Below are positions 1-9,081 of a stretch of DNA of 64,000 bases, piece by piece. Under the pieces are notes generated by a model. That model was not told the DNA's origin and did not search any database. It worked only from the letters and a program-made list of their open reading frames with translations. Positions within the stretch are counted from its first letter, which is position 1. Each line of letters starts with the position of its first letter. The position numbers and the translations under genes are program-made. The DNA comes from Brachybacterium sp. EE-P12 (lineage in GTDB: Bacteria > Actinomycetota > Actinomycetes > Actinomycetales > Dermabacteraceae), in the NCBI RefSeq assembly GCF_003711805.1, contig NZ_QXCP01000001.1:1-64000 (forward strand), in the 5' to 3' direction.

Positions 1-11
1 TCAACCACCTA

Positions 12-65
12 GTCAAAACAGCCTGACCAAACCAACCGACTGACTCCAACCAGCTTGACAGTCAA
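12..65. promoter_or_regulatory. Cluster of TGAC/GTCA half-sites with one perfect dyad
   Basis: The first 65 bases are clearly lower in GC than the rest and carry repeated GTCAA/TGAC words near 12, 23, 41, 55 and 61. TTGACAGTCAA at 55-65 is a perfect 5+1+5 dyad, a shape common for MarR-type operators. It overlaps the only plausible start codon (TTG 55) of the following gene. Its regulator would lie left of the window. This is a pattern observation only. Confidence 0.25.
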
Positions 66-810
66 CGGGGACGAGCGCCAGTTCTCTCGCCTCGAGGCGA
101 CGACCGGGCTGATCACCCGCCTCGCTGACCAGGGGATCCCCGTCGCGGCTCCCGTTCCCGCACGCGACGGTGCCGTGCGCGTGGCCACGGACGGCCTGAT
201 CGGCCCGCTGTCGGTCGCGGTGCTCCCCGAGATCGACGGCACCTGGCTGGACGTGACCGACCTCGAGGCGGTGCGTACCGTGGGCGTCTGCCTCGCCCGG
301 ATGCACGAGGTCCTCGGAGGGCTCGAACTCCCCACGCTCGAGGGGCAGCCGCCGCGCCCACCGCGCGAGCGGGTGCGCGCCTGGCTCGAGGACCACGACC
401 ACGGCCGCGCCCCGTCGGCCTCGGCCCGGCTCGCCGCAATGCTCGAGGACCTGCCTGACCTCGTCGACACCCCGCAGCTCCTCCATGGCGACGTGCGCGC
501 CGCGAACCTCCTGATGCGGGGCGGGCAGGTCGCGGCGGTGCTGGACCTCGACGAGGTCCGCGTCGACCATCGCATCGTGGAGCTCGCGCAGTCGAGCGTG
601 CTGCTCGGGACCCTGTTCCGCGACTGGCGTCCGACGCCCGTCCCCGCCCGACGTGCGCTGCGCGAGGGCTACAGGCGGCTGCGTACCCTCGACGCCCGGG
701 AGCACGCCTGGCTCGAGGCGCTCACCCTCTGGATCGGCCTCGCGTCGGTCCCCGCGGGGGACGCGGCGCAACCCTGGATCGCCGCGGTCGAGGACTCGCC
801 GTTCGGCTGA
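55..810 (+). CDS. Aminoglycoside phosphotransferase-family kinase, N-terminally shortened
   Basis: The protein has 251 residues and a small-molecule kinase fold. The catalytic loop LLHGDVRAANLL is near residue 142 and the metal-binding DLDE segment follows about 20 residues later. The C-terminal helical part looks complete. The N-terminal lobe, with the phosphate-binding loop and first strands, is largely missing: translation can begin only at TTG 55 because the frame has a stop at 10-12. The protein starts where relatives are already about 35-45 residues in. It is either a 5'-truncated gene or one whose start was lost by rearrangement. The substrate cannot be told; APH-fold kinases act on antibiotics, choline, homoserine and other alcohols. 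The next gene points the other way. Confidence 0.6.
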   Translation: MTVNGDERQFSRLEATTGLITRLADQGIPVAAPVPARDGAVRVATDGLIGPLSVAVLPEIDGTWLDVTDLEAVRTVGVCLARMHEVLGGLELPTLEGQPPRPPRERVRAWLEDHDHGRAPSASARLAAMLEDLPDLVDTPQLLHGDVRAANLLMRGGQVAAVLDLDEVRVDHRIVELAQSSVLLGTLFRDWRPTPVPARRALREGYRRLRTLDAREHAWLEALTLWIGLASVPAGDAAQPWIAAVEDSPFG

Positions 811-849
811 GCTCGGCGCCGGCCCTCACAAGCCCGGGCCGACGCCGGG

Positions 850-1650
850 TCAGAGCGTCGCCACCGAGCCCCCGTCGACCCGGTAGTTCGAGCCGACCAC
901 GAACGAGGCCCGGTCCGAGCACAGGAAGGCGATCACCGCGGCGACCTCCTCGGGTTCGCCGCGCCGCTCGAGCTCGAGGTGCGGTCGCTCCTGCTCGAGG
1001 AAGGAGCCGATCGCCTCGTCCCGGTCCACGCCGAGCTGCGTGGCGCGCCTGTCCATCATCGCGTCGGTCATCGGCGTGCGGATGAACGCCGGGGAGACGG
1101 CGTTGACCAGCAGGCCGTCACGGGCGTAGGTGCGCGAGAGGCCCTTGGACAGGGCGAGCAGCCCGGCCTTGGAGGCGCAGTAGGGCAGCTCGTCGTCGTA
1201 GGGCTGCACGGCATCCTCGGAGGTGAGGAACACCAGACGGCCCCAGCCGCCGCGCCGCAGCGCCGGCAGGAACTGCCGGGTGATGCGCACGGCGCCGAGC
1301 AGGTCCGTGGTGAGCGTGTCCACCCAGCCCTCGTCGTCGATCTCGTGGAACAGCCCCTGCGCGCCGGTGACCCCGGCGGCGTGGACCAGGATGTCGATGT
1401 CGCCGACCGCCTCCTGGACCGCCGCGCCGAGCGCCTCGATCTCGTCGAGACGGGTCACGTCGGCGGCATGGTGCAGCACCCGCCCCTCGGCCACGTCGAG
1501 GGCGTCCGCGGCGCGGGCGAGCTCGTCGGGGTCGCGGTCGGTGAGGAACACCGTCGCCCCTTCGTGCAGCAGCTCCTGCGCGGTGTGCCAGCCGATGCCC
1601 GAGTCCCCTCCGGTGATCAGCGCTGTCTTCCCGGTGATGCGCAGGTCCAT
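850..1650 (-). CDS. Short-chain dehydrogenase/reductase (SDR)
   Basis: A classical SDR of 266 residues, the normal length for the family. The dinucleotide-binding motif TGGDSGIG is at residues 13-20, the strand-4 motif HAAG follows, and the catalytic YCASK is near residue 160. The C-terminal VDGG is also typical. It reduces or oxidises an unidentified alcohol or carbonyl with NAD(P)H. Its ATG is one base from the stop of the FAD reductase upstream (TGA-C-ATG), so the two are almost certainly translated from one message. Confidence 0.88.
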   Translation of the reverse strand: MDLRITGKTALITGGDSGIGWHTAQELLHEGATVFLTDRDPDELARAADALDVAEGRVLHHAADVTRLDEIEALGAAVQEAVGDIDILVHAAGVTGAQGLFHEIDDEGWVDTLTTDLLGAVRITRQFLPALRRGGWGRLVFLTSEDAVQPYDDELPYCASKAGLLALSKGLSRTYARDGLLVNAVSPAFIRTPMTDAMMDRRATQLGVDRDEAIGSFLEQERPHLELERRGEPEEVAAVIAFLCSDRASFVVGSNYRVDGGSVATL

Positions 1651-1651
1651 G

Positions 1652-2836
1652 TCAGCCGATGCTCCCTCGCAGCAGGTCCCGGTCGGTGATCCCGTCGGCG
1701 ATGACGGTGCGGGCGGCGTCCCGCGCGCCGTCGATCTGCCACATGAGCACCCCGACGGGCCGACCCTGGTCGTCGAGGTAGTGGACGACGCTGCGCTGGG
1801 TGTCGTGGTGGACCTCGAGCATCTCGAGGGAGGGGTCGAGGGTGCCGACGGCCTCCCAGCGCACGCCGTAGACCATCGAGTAGAAGTACGGGGTGTGGTC
1901 GTAGGGGGCGTCGGAGCCGGCCATCGCCCGCCCGGCGGCGGCACCGGATTCGCGTGCGTGGTCGACGTGCTCGATGCGGGTGCGGCCGAGGATCGCGTCG
2001 GGGTATTCGATGATGTCGCCGGCCGCCCAGATCGCGGGGTCCGAGGTGCGCAGGTGCTCGTCGACCACGACGCCCTCGGCGACCTCGAGCCCTGCCTGTC
2101 GGGCGAGGTCGAGGCGGGGTTCGGCGCCCAGGCCGATCACCACGACGTCGCCGCCGACGGCGGTGCCGTCATCGAGGGTGACGCCGACGTCCGCGTCGTC
2201 CTGCACGGTGACCTTCTCGGCGCGGCGGCCCGGCAGCAGCTCGACGCCGTGGTCGGTGAACAGCTTCTGGTAGCGCTGGGCGATGCTCGGCGGGAACTGG
2301 GAGGCGCCGAGCACGTCGTCGGGGAACACGAGGGTGACGTGGGCGCCGTTCTGCGACAGCGCCGCGGCGATCTCGGCGCCGATGTATCCGCCGCCGACCA
2401 CCACGGCGCGTGTCCCGTCGGTCACCAGATGCCGCAGCGTGCGGTAGTCCGCGAAGCTGCGGAAGTGGATGATGCGCTCGTCCTCGGGGCCTTCGAGGCG
2501 ACGCGGCTCGGAGCCGGTGGCCAGCAGCAGCATGCCGTAGCCGATGCGCTCCCCGCCCTCGAGCTCGACCTGCTTCGCCTCGCGGTCGATCGCGGTGACG
2601 CGCGTGCGCACACGCAGCTCGGCGCCGGTGTCCTCGACCGTGTTCAGCGGGACGGCGTCCTCGCCGAAGTCGGGATCGACCCACAGCTTCTTGGTCAGGG
2701 CGGGGCGGGTGTAGGGGGCGTCCTCGTCGGAGCTGAGGATGCCGATGCTGCCCTCGGCTCCGTGCTCGCGCAGAGCGCGGGCGGCGTCGTCGGCGACCTG
2801 GCCGCCCCCGATGATCAGTTGGTCGTACGAGGTCAT
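1652..2836 (-). CDS. FAD-dependent pyridine nucleotide-disulfide oxidoreductase (ferredoxin reductase type)
   Basis: A 394-residue flavoprotein with two Rossmann domains. The N-terminal FAD-binding segment IIGGGQVADDAA is at about 7-19, the NAD(P)H-binding motif VVGGGYIGAEIA is near the middle, and the second FAD contact AAGDIIEYP is near 275. A C-terminal reductase domain follows. The layout matches ferredoxin or putidaredoxin reductases that feed oxygenases. No ferredoxin or P450 gene is next to it. I chose ATG 2836 because AAGGAG lies about eight bases upstream; an in-frame GTG a few codons earlier would place that ribosome site inside the gene. It is coupled to the downstream SDR. Confidence 0.87.
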   Translation of the reverse strand: MTSYDQLIIGGGQVADDAARALREHGAEGSIGILSSDEDAPYTRPALTKKLWVDPDFGEDAVPLNTVEDTGAELRVRTRVTAIDREAKQVELEGGERIGYGMLLLATGSEPRRLEGPEDERIIHFRSFADYRTLRHLVTDGTRAVVVGGGYIGAEIAAALSQNGAHVTLVFPDDVLGASQFPPSIAQRYQKLFTDHGVELLPGRRAEKVTVQDDADVGVTLDDGTAVGGDVVVIGLGAEPRLDLARQAGLEVAEGVVVDEHLRTSDPAIWAAGDIIEYPDAILGRTRIEHVDHARESGAAAGRAMAGSDAPYDHTPYFYSMVYGVRWEAVGTLDPSLEMLEVHHDTQRSVVHYLDDQGRPVGVLMWQIDGARDAARTVIADGITDRDLLRGSIG

Positions 2837-3097
2837 CTCGGAGATCTCCTTCGTCACGGCGTCGGGATATCCCGAGTAGACCCGCTGAGACGGAGGACGT
2901 CGAGCCCTGGGCGGAGGATCGACCGTTCGGTTCCTCGCCGAGGCGGGCAGTGCGGGGGTCGGCGACGCCACCGCGTCGGCCACCCGACGTGGCCGGACAC
3001 ACGTCGCCCGTCCCGTCCGACCGCCGTACCGTGTCAGGGGCACAAGAAGTGCCGCAGGCGCCTGAGCCTCCCTCCCCCTCCCCGGAGCCACCCAGCG
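2837..3097. promoter_or_regulatory. Divergent intergenic region with a GGCAC-N5-GTGCC dyad
   Basis: These 261 bases separate the flavoprotein (minus) from the permease (plus) and hold no convincing gene. A TACCGT hexamer at 3027-3032 could be the -10 of the permease. A perfect dyad, GGCAC-aagaa-GTGCC, lies at 3039-3053, where transcription would start. It may be an operator or a small hairpin. Support is pattern only. Confidence 0.3.
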
Positions 3098-4486
3098 ATG
3101 AGCACGACCACGCAGCCGCCCGCCGCCCCCGCGACCACGCGTCGCCGGCCCGGGCTGAAGGCGCGGCATCTCCACTTCATCGCCCTGGGCTCCGCGATCG
3201 GGACGGGCCTGTTCTACGGCTCGGCCGGTGCGATCCAGGCCGCGGGCCCCTCGGTGCTGCTGGTGTACCTGCTGGGCGGCGCGGTCGTGTACTTCATGCT
3301 GCGAGCGCTCGGCGAGATGGCGGTGCGGATGCCGATCTCGGGCTCCTTCGCCGAGTACACCCGCCGCTTCCTGGGTCCCTGGGCCGGGTACATCACCGGG
3401 TGGATGTTCGCCTTCGAGATGCTGATCGTGTGCCTCGCGGACCTCACCGCGATCGCGATCTACATGCGCTTCTGGTTCCCGGACACCGCCCAGTGGGTCT
3501 GGGTCGCGCTCACGCTGCTGATCGTGGGCGCCGCGAACCTGGCCAGCGTGCGCTGGTTCGGCGAGCTCGAGTTCGCCTTCACGATCGTGAAGGTCGGCGC
3601 GGTGGTCGCGATGATCGCGGGCGGCGCGGCGATCCTCGCCTTCGGCCTCGGCGACGCCGGGACGCCGACGGGCCCGGCGAACCTCACGGCCGACGGCGGC
3701 TTCTTCGCGAACGGGCCCGGCGGGATGATCAGCGCCTTCATCCTGGTGCTCTTCGCCTTCGGCGGCACCGAGATCATCGGCGTGGCCGGCACCGAGGCGG
3801 AGGATCCCGGCAGGGCGATCCCGAAGGCCGTGAACACGGTCCCGGTGCGGATCCTGCTGTTCTACGTCCTCGCGATCGGGGTGATCCTGCTGCTGACCCC
3901 GTGGCGGCAGATCACCGGCGAGGAGTCCCCCTTCGTGCAGATCTTCGACACGCTCGGCGTGAGCTGGGCAGCCGCGGCGCTGAACATCGTGGTGATCACG
4001 GCGGCGCTCTCGGCGATCAACGCGGACCTCTTCGGCGCGGGCCGCGTCGTCGCAGGCATGGCCCGGCAGCGCCTGGCCCCGGCGGCCCTGTCCCGCACGA
4101 TCCGCGGGGTGCCGGTGATGACGACGCTCGCGATGCTGGGCGTGCTCGTCGTGGGCGTGGCTCTGAACTGGGCGCTGCCGGACGAGGTGTTCACGATCGT
4201 CGCGTCGCTCGCGACCTTCGCGACCGTGTTCGTGTGGCTGATGATCCTGCTCGCCCAGGTCGCCTCCCGTCGCGGGATGAGCCGCGCCGAGCGCGAGGCG
4301 CTCGAGTTCCCGGTCCCGCTGTGGCCCTACGGGCAGGTGTTCGCGATCGTGTTCATCCTGTTCACGCTCGGGATCATGGTGTGGGAGAGCGAGTACCACA
4401 TGGCCCTCGCCGTCGGCGCGGGGTTCACGGCGCTGATGTCGGCGCTGTATCTCGCGACGGTGCGGCGGCGGGCGCTCGCGGGCTGA
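3098..4486 (+). CDS. Amino acid permease, APC superfamily
   Basis: A 462-residue integral membrane protein with about twelve hydrophobic helices. The helix-1 motif IALGSAIGTGLFYGSAGAI is the APC substrate-binding signature, and the Glu-rich segment FAFGGTEIIGVAGTEAEDP belongs to helix 6 and the loop after it. It most resembles proline, histidine or GABA permeases of the amino acid transporter family, but the substrate cannot be fixed by eye. It probably works as a proton or cation symporter importing one amino acid. The ATG was chosen because the preceding Pro/Ser-rich readthrough is not protein-like and GGAG lies upstream. Confidence 0.88.
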   Translation: MSTTTQPPAAPATTRRRPGLKARHLHFIALGSAIGTGLFYGSAGAIQAAGPSVLLVYLLGGAVVYFMLRALGEMAVRMPISGSFAEYTRRFLGPWAGYITGWMFAFEMLIVCLADLTAIAIYMRFWFPDTAQWVWVALTLLIVGAANLASVRWFGELEFAFTIVKVGAVVAMIAGGAAILAFGLGDAGTPTGPANLTADGGFFANGPGGMISAFILVLFAFGGTEIIGVAGTEAEDPGRAIPKAVNTVPVRILLFYVLAIGVILLLTPWRQITGEESPFVQIFDTLGVSWAAAALNIVVITAALSAINADLFGAGRVVAGMARQRLAPAALSRTIRGVPVMTTLAMLGVLVVGVALNWALPDEVFTIVASLATFATVFVWLMILLAQVASRRGMSRAEREALEFPVPLWPYGQVFAIVFILFTLGIMVWESEYHMALAVGAGFTALMSALYLATVRRRALAG

Positions 4487-4513
4487 ACCGCCGCCCGGCG
4501 GCATGAGCCGGGC

Positions 4514-5797
4514 TCAGCCGGCGCAGAGGTCCGTGTCCGCCGTCCGTGCCGTGGACGACGATGCCGGGGACGCACCGGCGGCGCTCGAGTCCCGGCTCCC
4601 GGTGCCGTCCTCGCTCGCGGGAGAGTCCGACGCGTCGGCCCTGCCCGCTTCCGGAGCGCTGTCCTGTTCGGAGGACCCGTCAGACTCCGCAGCTCCGTCC
4701 GGAGCCGAGTTCCCCTTCGACCCCGCGCCCCTGCCCTGCTCCGGGTTCTCCCCCGGCTCCGGGCTCTCCGCCTGCGGGAGGGCCGGCTCGTCGGCCGCGA
4801 GCGCGGCGAAGAGCGGGGCGGCGTCCGCGGAGGGCACCACGCGGTTGTGGTCCGTGGGGGCGGGCTCCCACGGCATGGTCACGAAGGTGATGTGACCGGG
4901 GTCGACGCGGGAGGCCCGCGTCCCGAGACCGGCGAGGTCCGCGGCCCTGCCGAGCCCCGGGTCCACGGTGAGGGCGGAGGAGGTCGCGTCGAGGAAGGCG
5001 TAGAGCCGGTCGGGGCGGGAGAGGATGCGCGAGCTGGTGGCCTCCTGCACCACCGCGGACATCACCATCTGCTGGTGGCCGAGGCGGGCGATGTCGCTGC
5101 CGTCCCCGACCGCGTGGCGCGTGCGGGCGAGCGCGAGGGCGTCCTTCCCGTCCACCATCTGCGCGCCGCCTGGGAGGTCGAGATCCGCGGAGGGGTCCTC
5201 GAGCGGTTCGGGGAGGCACACCGGCACCCCGTCCAGCGCGTCGACGATGGCGATGAAGCCCTCGAAGTCGAGCTCCATGAAGTGGCCGATCTGCACCCCG
5301 GTCAGCTCCTCGACCGCCGCGACCGAGCAGGCCGGACCTGCGTTGAGGGCGGAGTTGAGCATCCCGCGACCGCCCTTCGAGGCGCCGCTTCCGGTGTCAG
5401 GACAGGCGGGGAGGTCCATGAGGGTGTCGCGCGGCAGCTGGACGGCGTCGATGCGGTTGTCGTCGGCGGAGAGGTGCACCAGCACCATCGCGTCGCTGCG
5501 CCGGGAGCCGTCGCCCTCGCCGTAGGACGCGTCCTCGAGATCGCGGCTGTCCGAGCCGATCAGCAGCACGTTCATGGCGCCCCCGCTCTCGTGCGGGGCG
5601 GGGGTCTCGCCCGTGTGCAGCGGGGCGGTGCTGAGGTTCCCCTCCAGGTGGGTCACGGTGCCCAGGAGCCCTCCGGCCACGATCAGGGTCGCTGTGATCG
5701 CGGAGGCCGCGAGACCGACGGCGATCCTCCGACGCCTGCGCACCGGAGCCTCGCGGCGGCGGTGTGCGGGTCCACGGACTCTCGGGGGATGCTCCAT
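4514..5797 (-). CDS. LytR-CpsA-Psr (LCP) family cell-wall glycopolymer ligase
   Basis: A 427-residue membrane-anchored enzyme. It has an Arg-rich N-terminus, one membrane helix at about 25-45, then the extracytoplasmic LCP domain. Visible core motifs are NVLLIGSDSRD, the RRSDAMVLVHL strand and QLPRDTLMDLP, whose Arg and Asp bind the polyprenyl pyrophosphate. LCP proteins move teichoic acids or other secondary polymers from lipid carriers to peptidoglycan. The last roughly 95 residues form an acidic Ser/Pro/Glu tail without fold signals, probably a flexible wall-spanning tail. It stands alone, convergent to the permease. Confidence 0.88.
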   Translation of the reverse strand: MEHPPRVRGPAHRRREAPVRRRRRIAVGLAASAITATLIVAGGLLGTVTHLEGNLSTAPLHTGETPAPHESGGAMNVLLIGSDSRDLEDASYGEGDGSRRSDAMVLVHLSADDNRIDAVQLPRDTLMDLPACPDTGSGASKGGRGMLNSALNAGPACSVAAVEELTGVQIGHFMELDFEGFIAIVDALDGVPVCLPEPLEDPSADLDLPGGAQMVDGKDALALARTRHAVGDGSDIARLGHQQMVMSAVVQEATSSRILSRPDRLYAFLDATSSALTVDPGLGRAADLAGLGTRASRVDPGHITFVTMPWEPAPTDHNRVVPSADAAPLFAALAADEPALPQAESPEPGENPEQGRGAGSKGNSAPDGAAESDGSSEQDSAPEAGRADASDSPASEDGTGSRDSSAAGASPASSSTARTADTDLCAG

Positions 5798-5934
5798 CGG
5801 TATGCCGTCCTCCCGCTGTGCGCTCGCCTCGTGCCTGGTCCGCAGGCCAGGTCACCACGGCAGGCCCCCTCACCGCCAATAGTTGCCGCGACCGGATCCA
5901 TGCGGGCGGTGCATGCCGGGCCCGGCCGCGCAGG

Positions 5935-6867
5935 TCACGCGGGGTCGGCGGACTGCATGAGCGTGAGGAAACCCTGGAGGGCCGGGTTCGGCAGCGCGTC
6001 GCGGCGATGGACGATGCCGATCGCGCGCCGCACGGGGGCGGGCAGCGGAACCACCCGGCCGCCGTAGGCGGGGGCGGTGCGGGCGAGGGCGGCGGGGACG
6101 ATGGTGAGCCCCTGCACCGCGACCGCGAACGGGACGAGGCTGTCGCGCTGGGTGGTGGTGATCCGGTGTGCCGGCGAGGCGTCGAGCCCGCGCAGGGCCT
6201 CGTCGGCGAGCTGTCGCATCGACGTGCCCCGCGGGAGGCTGACGACGGTGCGCTCACGGATGTCAGCTCTGGTCAGCGGGGCGTCCGCCGCATCGGGGCG
6301 CGCACTCGCGGGCAGCACGGCCGCGAACTCCTGCGCGGGCAGCGGGATCGCTGCGAGATCCGCCGGCACGCGGTCGATGACGCCGACGGCCGCGTCGAGG
6401 CGCCCCACACGGACCGCCTCGACCAGCTCCTCGGCGTCCTCGACGGTGGAGACCTCGATGCGCACCCCGGGATGCGCGAGGTGGAAGCGGCCCAGATGGG
6501 CGGGCAGCTCAGTCGCGACCAGCGAGGGCAGCCCGCCCACGCGCAGCGACCCCGAGGTCAGCGCCCGGGAGGCGCCGACCAGGGCCTGGATCGACCCCAT
6601 CTCCGAAAGGGCTCGACGCCCCGCCGCGACCACTCCGCGGCCCGTCTCGGTCAGCTCCATCCGTCGGCCGACGGGGACGAGCAGCCGGGCGCCGAGCGTC
6701 CCCTCGAGCGAGCGGATGCGGCGAGAGAGGGAGGGCTGGGAGATCCGCAGGACGTCGGCCGCAGCGGTGTGGGAGCCGTGGTCGGTCACAGCGATGAGCG
6801 CCTCGAGCTGGGCGAGGCTCGGCCCGTCGGCCGTGGTCGACTCCCGCTCAGGGCTCTGCTGGCTCAT
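5935..6867 (-). CDS. LysR-family transcriptional regulator
   Basis: A 310-residue LysR regulator of normal length. The winged helix-turn-helix covers about residues 18-76, with LAQLEALIAVTDHGSHTAAADVLRISQPSLSRRIRSLE as segments of the signature. It is followed by a substrate-binding domain of two alpha/beta lobes. It is divergent from the thiolase gene at 6998, the classic arrangement for a LysR regulator and its target, so it probably controls the thiolase. ATG 6867 was chosen because the frame upstream is Ser/Pro-rich nonsense. Confidence 0.87.
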   Translation of the reverse strand: MSQQSPERESTTADGPSLAQLEALIAVTDHGSHTAAADVLRISQPSLSRRIRSLEGTLGARLLVPVGRRMELTETGRGVVAAGRRALSEMGSIQALVGASRALTSGSLRVGGLPSLVATELPAHLGRFHLAHPGVRIEVSTVEDAEELVEAVRVGRLDAAVGVIDRVPADLAAIPLPAQEFAAVLPASARPDAADAPLTRADIRERTVVSLPRGTSMRQLADEALRGLDASPAHRITTTQRDSLVPFAVAVQGLTIVPAALARTAPAYGGRVVPLPAPVRRAIGIVHRRDALPNPALQGFLTLMQSADPA

Positions 6868-6997
6868 CTCGCTGCGCCTCCTGCACCCGGCCCCCTGCCG
6901 CGGTCGCAGGCCGAGGATACCGACGCCGCGGCTCGCCGCGCCGTCTCCGCACCGGCACAATGACGGCAGACACCGTCGCCACCGCCGGGAGGCCCCC

Positions 6998-8170
6998 ATG
7001 TCCGAGATCGTCATCGTCGCCGCGGCCCGCACCCCGCAGGGCCGCCTCCAGGGGGCGCTCGCCTCGTTCTCCGCCCCGCAGCTGGGCTCCTTCGCGATCC
7101 GGGGGGCGCTCGAGCGCGGCGGCGTGGACCCCGCGGCGGTGGACGCCGTGATCATGGGGCAGGTGCTGCCGGCGGGCTCCGGGCAGAACCCCGCCCGGCA
7201 GGCCGCGCTCGGGGCCGGGATCGGCTGGGCCACCCCCGCGCACAGCGTGAACAAGGTGTGCCTCTCGGGCCTGACCGCCGTGATCGACGCAGCGCGGATG
7301 ATCGCCTCCGGGGACGCGGAGGTCGTGGTCGCCGGCGGCATGGAGTCCATGTCCCAGGCCCCTCACCTGCTGATGGGCACCCGCGCCGGCTGGAAGTACG
7401 GGGCCGTCGAGGCGCTGGACCACATGGCGCACGACGGGCTCACCGACGCCTACGACCAGGTGAGCATGGGCGAGTCCACCGAGCGGCACAACCCCCGCTT
7501 CGAGGTCACCCGCGAGGACCAGGACCGCGTCGCGGCCCTGTCCCATCAGCGCGCCGCCGCGGCGGCCGAGCTGCTCGCCGAGGAGATCGTGCCGGTCGCG
7601 GTGCCGCAGCGGCGCGGCGAGCCGATCCAGGTCACGGCCGACGAGGGCATCCGCCCCGAGACGACCGAGGAGAGCCTCGCCCGCCTGCGCCCGGCCTTCG
7701 CCGAGGGCGGCACGATCACGGCCGGGAACTCCTCGCAGATCTCCGACGGCGCGGCCGCGCTGGTGCTCACCACCTCCGCCCGCGCCGATGCCGAGGGATG
7801 GCGGGTCTTCGCCCGCCTCGGCGCGAACGGGCAGACCGCCGGGCCGGACAGCTCCCTGCAGGCGCAGCCCGCCGACGCAATCGCGCGGGCGCTCGAGAAG
7901 CAGGGGATCACCGCCGCGGATCTCGATCTCGTCGAGATCAACGAGGCCTTCGGCGCTGTCGTCGCGCACTCCCAGCGCGCCCTCGGCGTGGACGAGGAGA
8001 TCGTCAACATGCACGGCGGCGGGATCGCGCTCGGCCACCCGATCGGCGCCTCCGGGGCCCGGCTCGTCGTGCACATGGCCCATGAACTGGCCCGACGCGG
8101 CACCGGAACCGCCGCGGTGGGCCTGTGCGGCGGGGGCGGCCAGGGCGAGGCGCTCGTGCTGCGGCGATGA
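6998..8170 (+). CDS. Acetyl-CoA C-acetyltransferase (thiolase)
   Basis: A 390-residue thiolase. The nucleophilic cysteine lies in NKVCLSGLTAV near residue 88, the catalytic histidine in GGGIALGHPIGASGAR near 345, and the second catalytic cysteine in CGGGGQGEA near the C-terminus. It condenses two acetyl-CoA to acetoacetyl-CoA or runs the reverse reaction in fatty-acid breakdown. Length and motifs favour the biosynthetic or degradative type II acetoacetyl-CoA thiolase. It is probably controlled by the divergent LysR gene. Its stop overlaps the start of the next gene (ATGA), so the two are translationally coupled. Confidence 0.93.
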   Translation: MSEIVIVAAARTPQGRLQGALASFSAPQLGSFAIRGALERGGVDPAAVDAVIMGQVLPAGSGQNPARQAALGAGIGWATPAHSVNKVCLSGLTAVIDAARMIASGDAEVVVAGGMESMSQAPHLLMGTRAGWKYGAVEALDHMAHDGLTDAYDQVSMGESTERHNPRFEVTREDQDRVAALSHQRAAAAAELLAEEIVPVAVPQRRGEPIQVTADEGIRPETTEESLARLRPAFAEGGTITAGNSSQISDGAAALVLTTSARADAEGWRVFARLGANGQTAGPDSSLQAQPADAIARALEKQGITAADLDLVEINEAFGAVVAHSQRALGVDEEIVNMHGGGIALGHPIGASGARLVVHMAHELARRGTGTAAVGLCGGGGQGEALVLRR

Positions 8171-9081
8171 TCCCGCCGATGCACCCCGACCAGCTCGTGC
8201 TCTCGCAGGAGCTCGCCGCGCAGCTGGTCGCACGCCTGCTGCCCGGTGCGGACCCGGCGACCGTCCGGATCCTGCCCAGCTCGGCGACGACGAGCACCGT
8301 GGTGCGGATCGGCGAGGACCTCGCGGCGCGCTTCCCGCTGGAGCCGTCGGACCCGGACGCCGCTCGCACGGCCCTCGAGGCCGAGCACGAGGCGATGGGC
8401 GAGTTCGCGGCCGTCTGCCCGCTGCCCTGCCCGGAGCCGGTCGCGCTCGGGACGCCCTCGGCCGAGTTCCCGATGCCCTGGTCCGTGCAGACCTGGGTCC
8501 CCGGCGAGGTCGCGGACCCGCAGGCGATCGCCGGCTCCGATGCCGCGGCCGACGACCTCGCCGCCCTACTCCTCGCGCTGCGCGCCGCCCCCACCCGGGG
8601 ACGGCGCTTCCGGGGCCCGGGTCGCGGCGGCGAGCTCACCGCGCACGAGGACTGGGTGCGCGAGTGCCTCGAACGCTCCCGCGACCTGCTGCCCGTCGGC
8701 TCCCTCACTGCACGCTGGGAGCGCTGGAACACCCTCGCACGACGCGATCCCGACGTGATGAGCCACCGCGACCTCATCCCCGCGAACCTCCTCACCGCGG
8801 ACGGCCGCCTGGTCGGCGTGCTCGACTCCGGCGGGTACGGGCCCGCCGATCCGGCGCTCGACCTCGTCGCCGCCTGGCACCTGCTGGACGCGGAGCGTCG
8901 CGAGCGACTGCGGGAGCGCTTGGGCTGCTCGGACCTCGAGTGGGAGCGCGGAGCGGCCTGGGCGTTCGTGCAGGCCATCGGGCTCGTCTGGTACTACGTG
9001 GACTCGAACCCGACGATGGCCGCGCTCGGCCGCTCAACCTGTCAGCGGCTGCTCGAGGACCCGTCGGCCGGTCCGCCCTGA
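8167..9081 (+). CDS. APH-fold phosphotransferase
   Basis: A 304-residue kinase-like protein of normal family length. The N-terminal lobe has ILPSSATTSTVVRIGEDLAARFP, the catalytic loop SHRDLIPANLL lies near residue 200, and the metal-binding Asp is in VLDSGGYGPADPALDL. The usual DFG/DWE is replaced by DSGG, as in some macrolide-type kinases. The start is ATG 8167, overlapping the thiolase stop. The pairing with a thiolase is unusual and gives no clear hint of substrate. The last 40 bases overlap the convergent acetyltransferase gene. Confidence 0.85.
   Translation: MIPPMHPDQLVLSQELAAQLVARLLPGADPATVRILPSSATTSTVVRIGEDLAARFPLEPSDPDAARTALEAEHEAMGEFAAVCPLPCPEPVALGTPSAEFPMPWSVQTWVPGEVADPQAIAGSDAAADDLAALLLALRAAPTRGRRFRGPGRGGELTAHEDWVRECLERSRDLLPVGSLTARWERWNTLARRDPDVMSHRDLIPANLLTADGRLVGVLDSGGYGPADPALDLVAAWHLLDAERRERLRERLGCSDLEWERGAAWAFVQAIGLVWYYVDSNPTMAALGRSTCQRLLEDPSAGPP

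Noticed and set aside
1223-4486. Very long open frames around 1.2-4.5 kb on both strands
   Set aside because: They arise from high GC. Only the C-terminal 462 codons on plus (from 3098) and the 394 codons on minus (to 2836) look like proteins; the rest is Arg/Pro/Gly-rich antisense.
4488-4501. CCGCC/GGCGG hairpin as terminator of the permease
   Set aside because: Five pairs of G/C in a 70 percent GC genome occur often by chance.
4550-4800. Repetitive-looking tail of the LCP gene as a possible separate gene or repeat
   Set aside because: It is in frame with the LCP domain and is a low-complexity acidic Ser/Pro tail; no start or family is visible.
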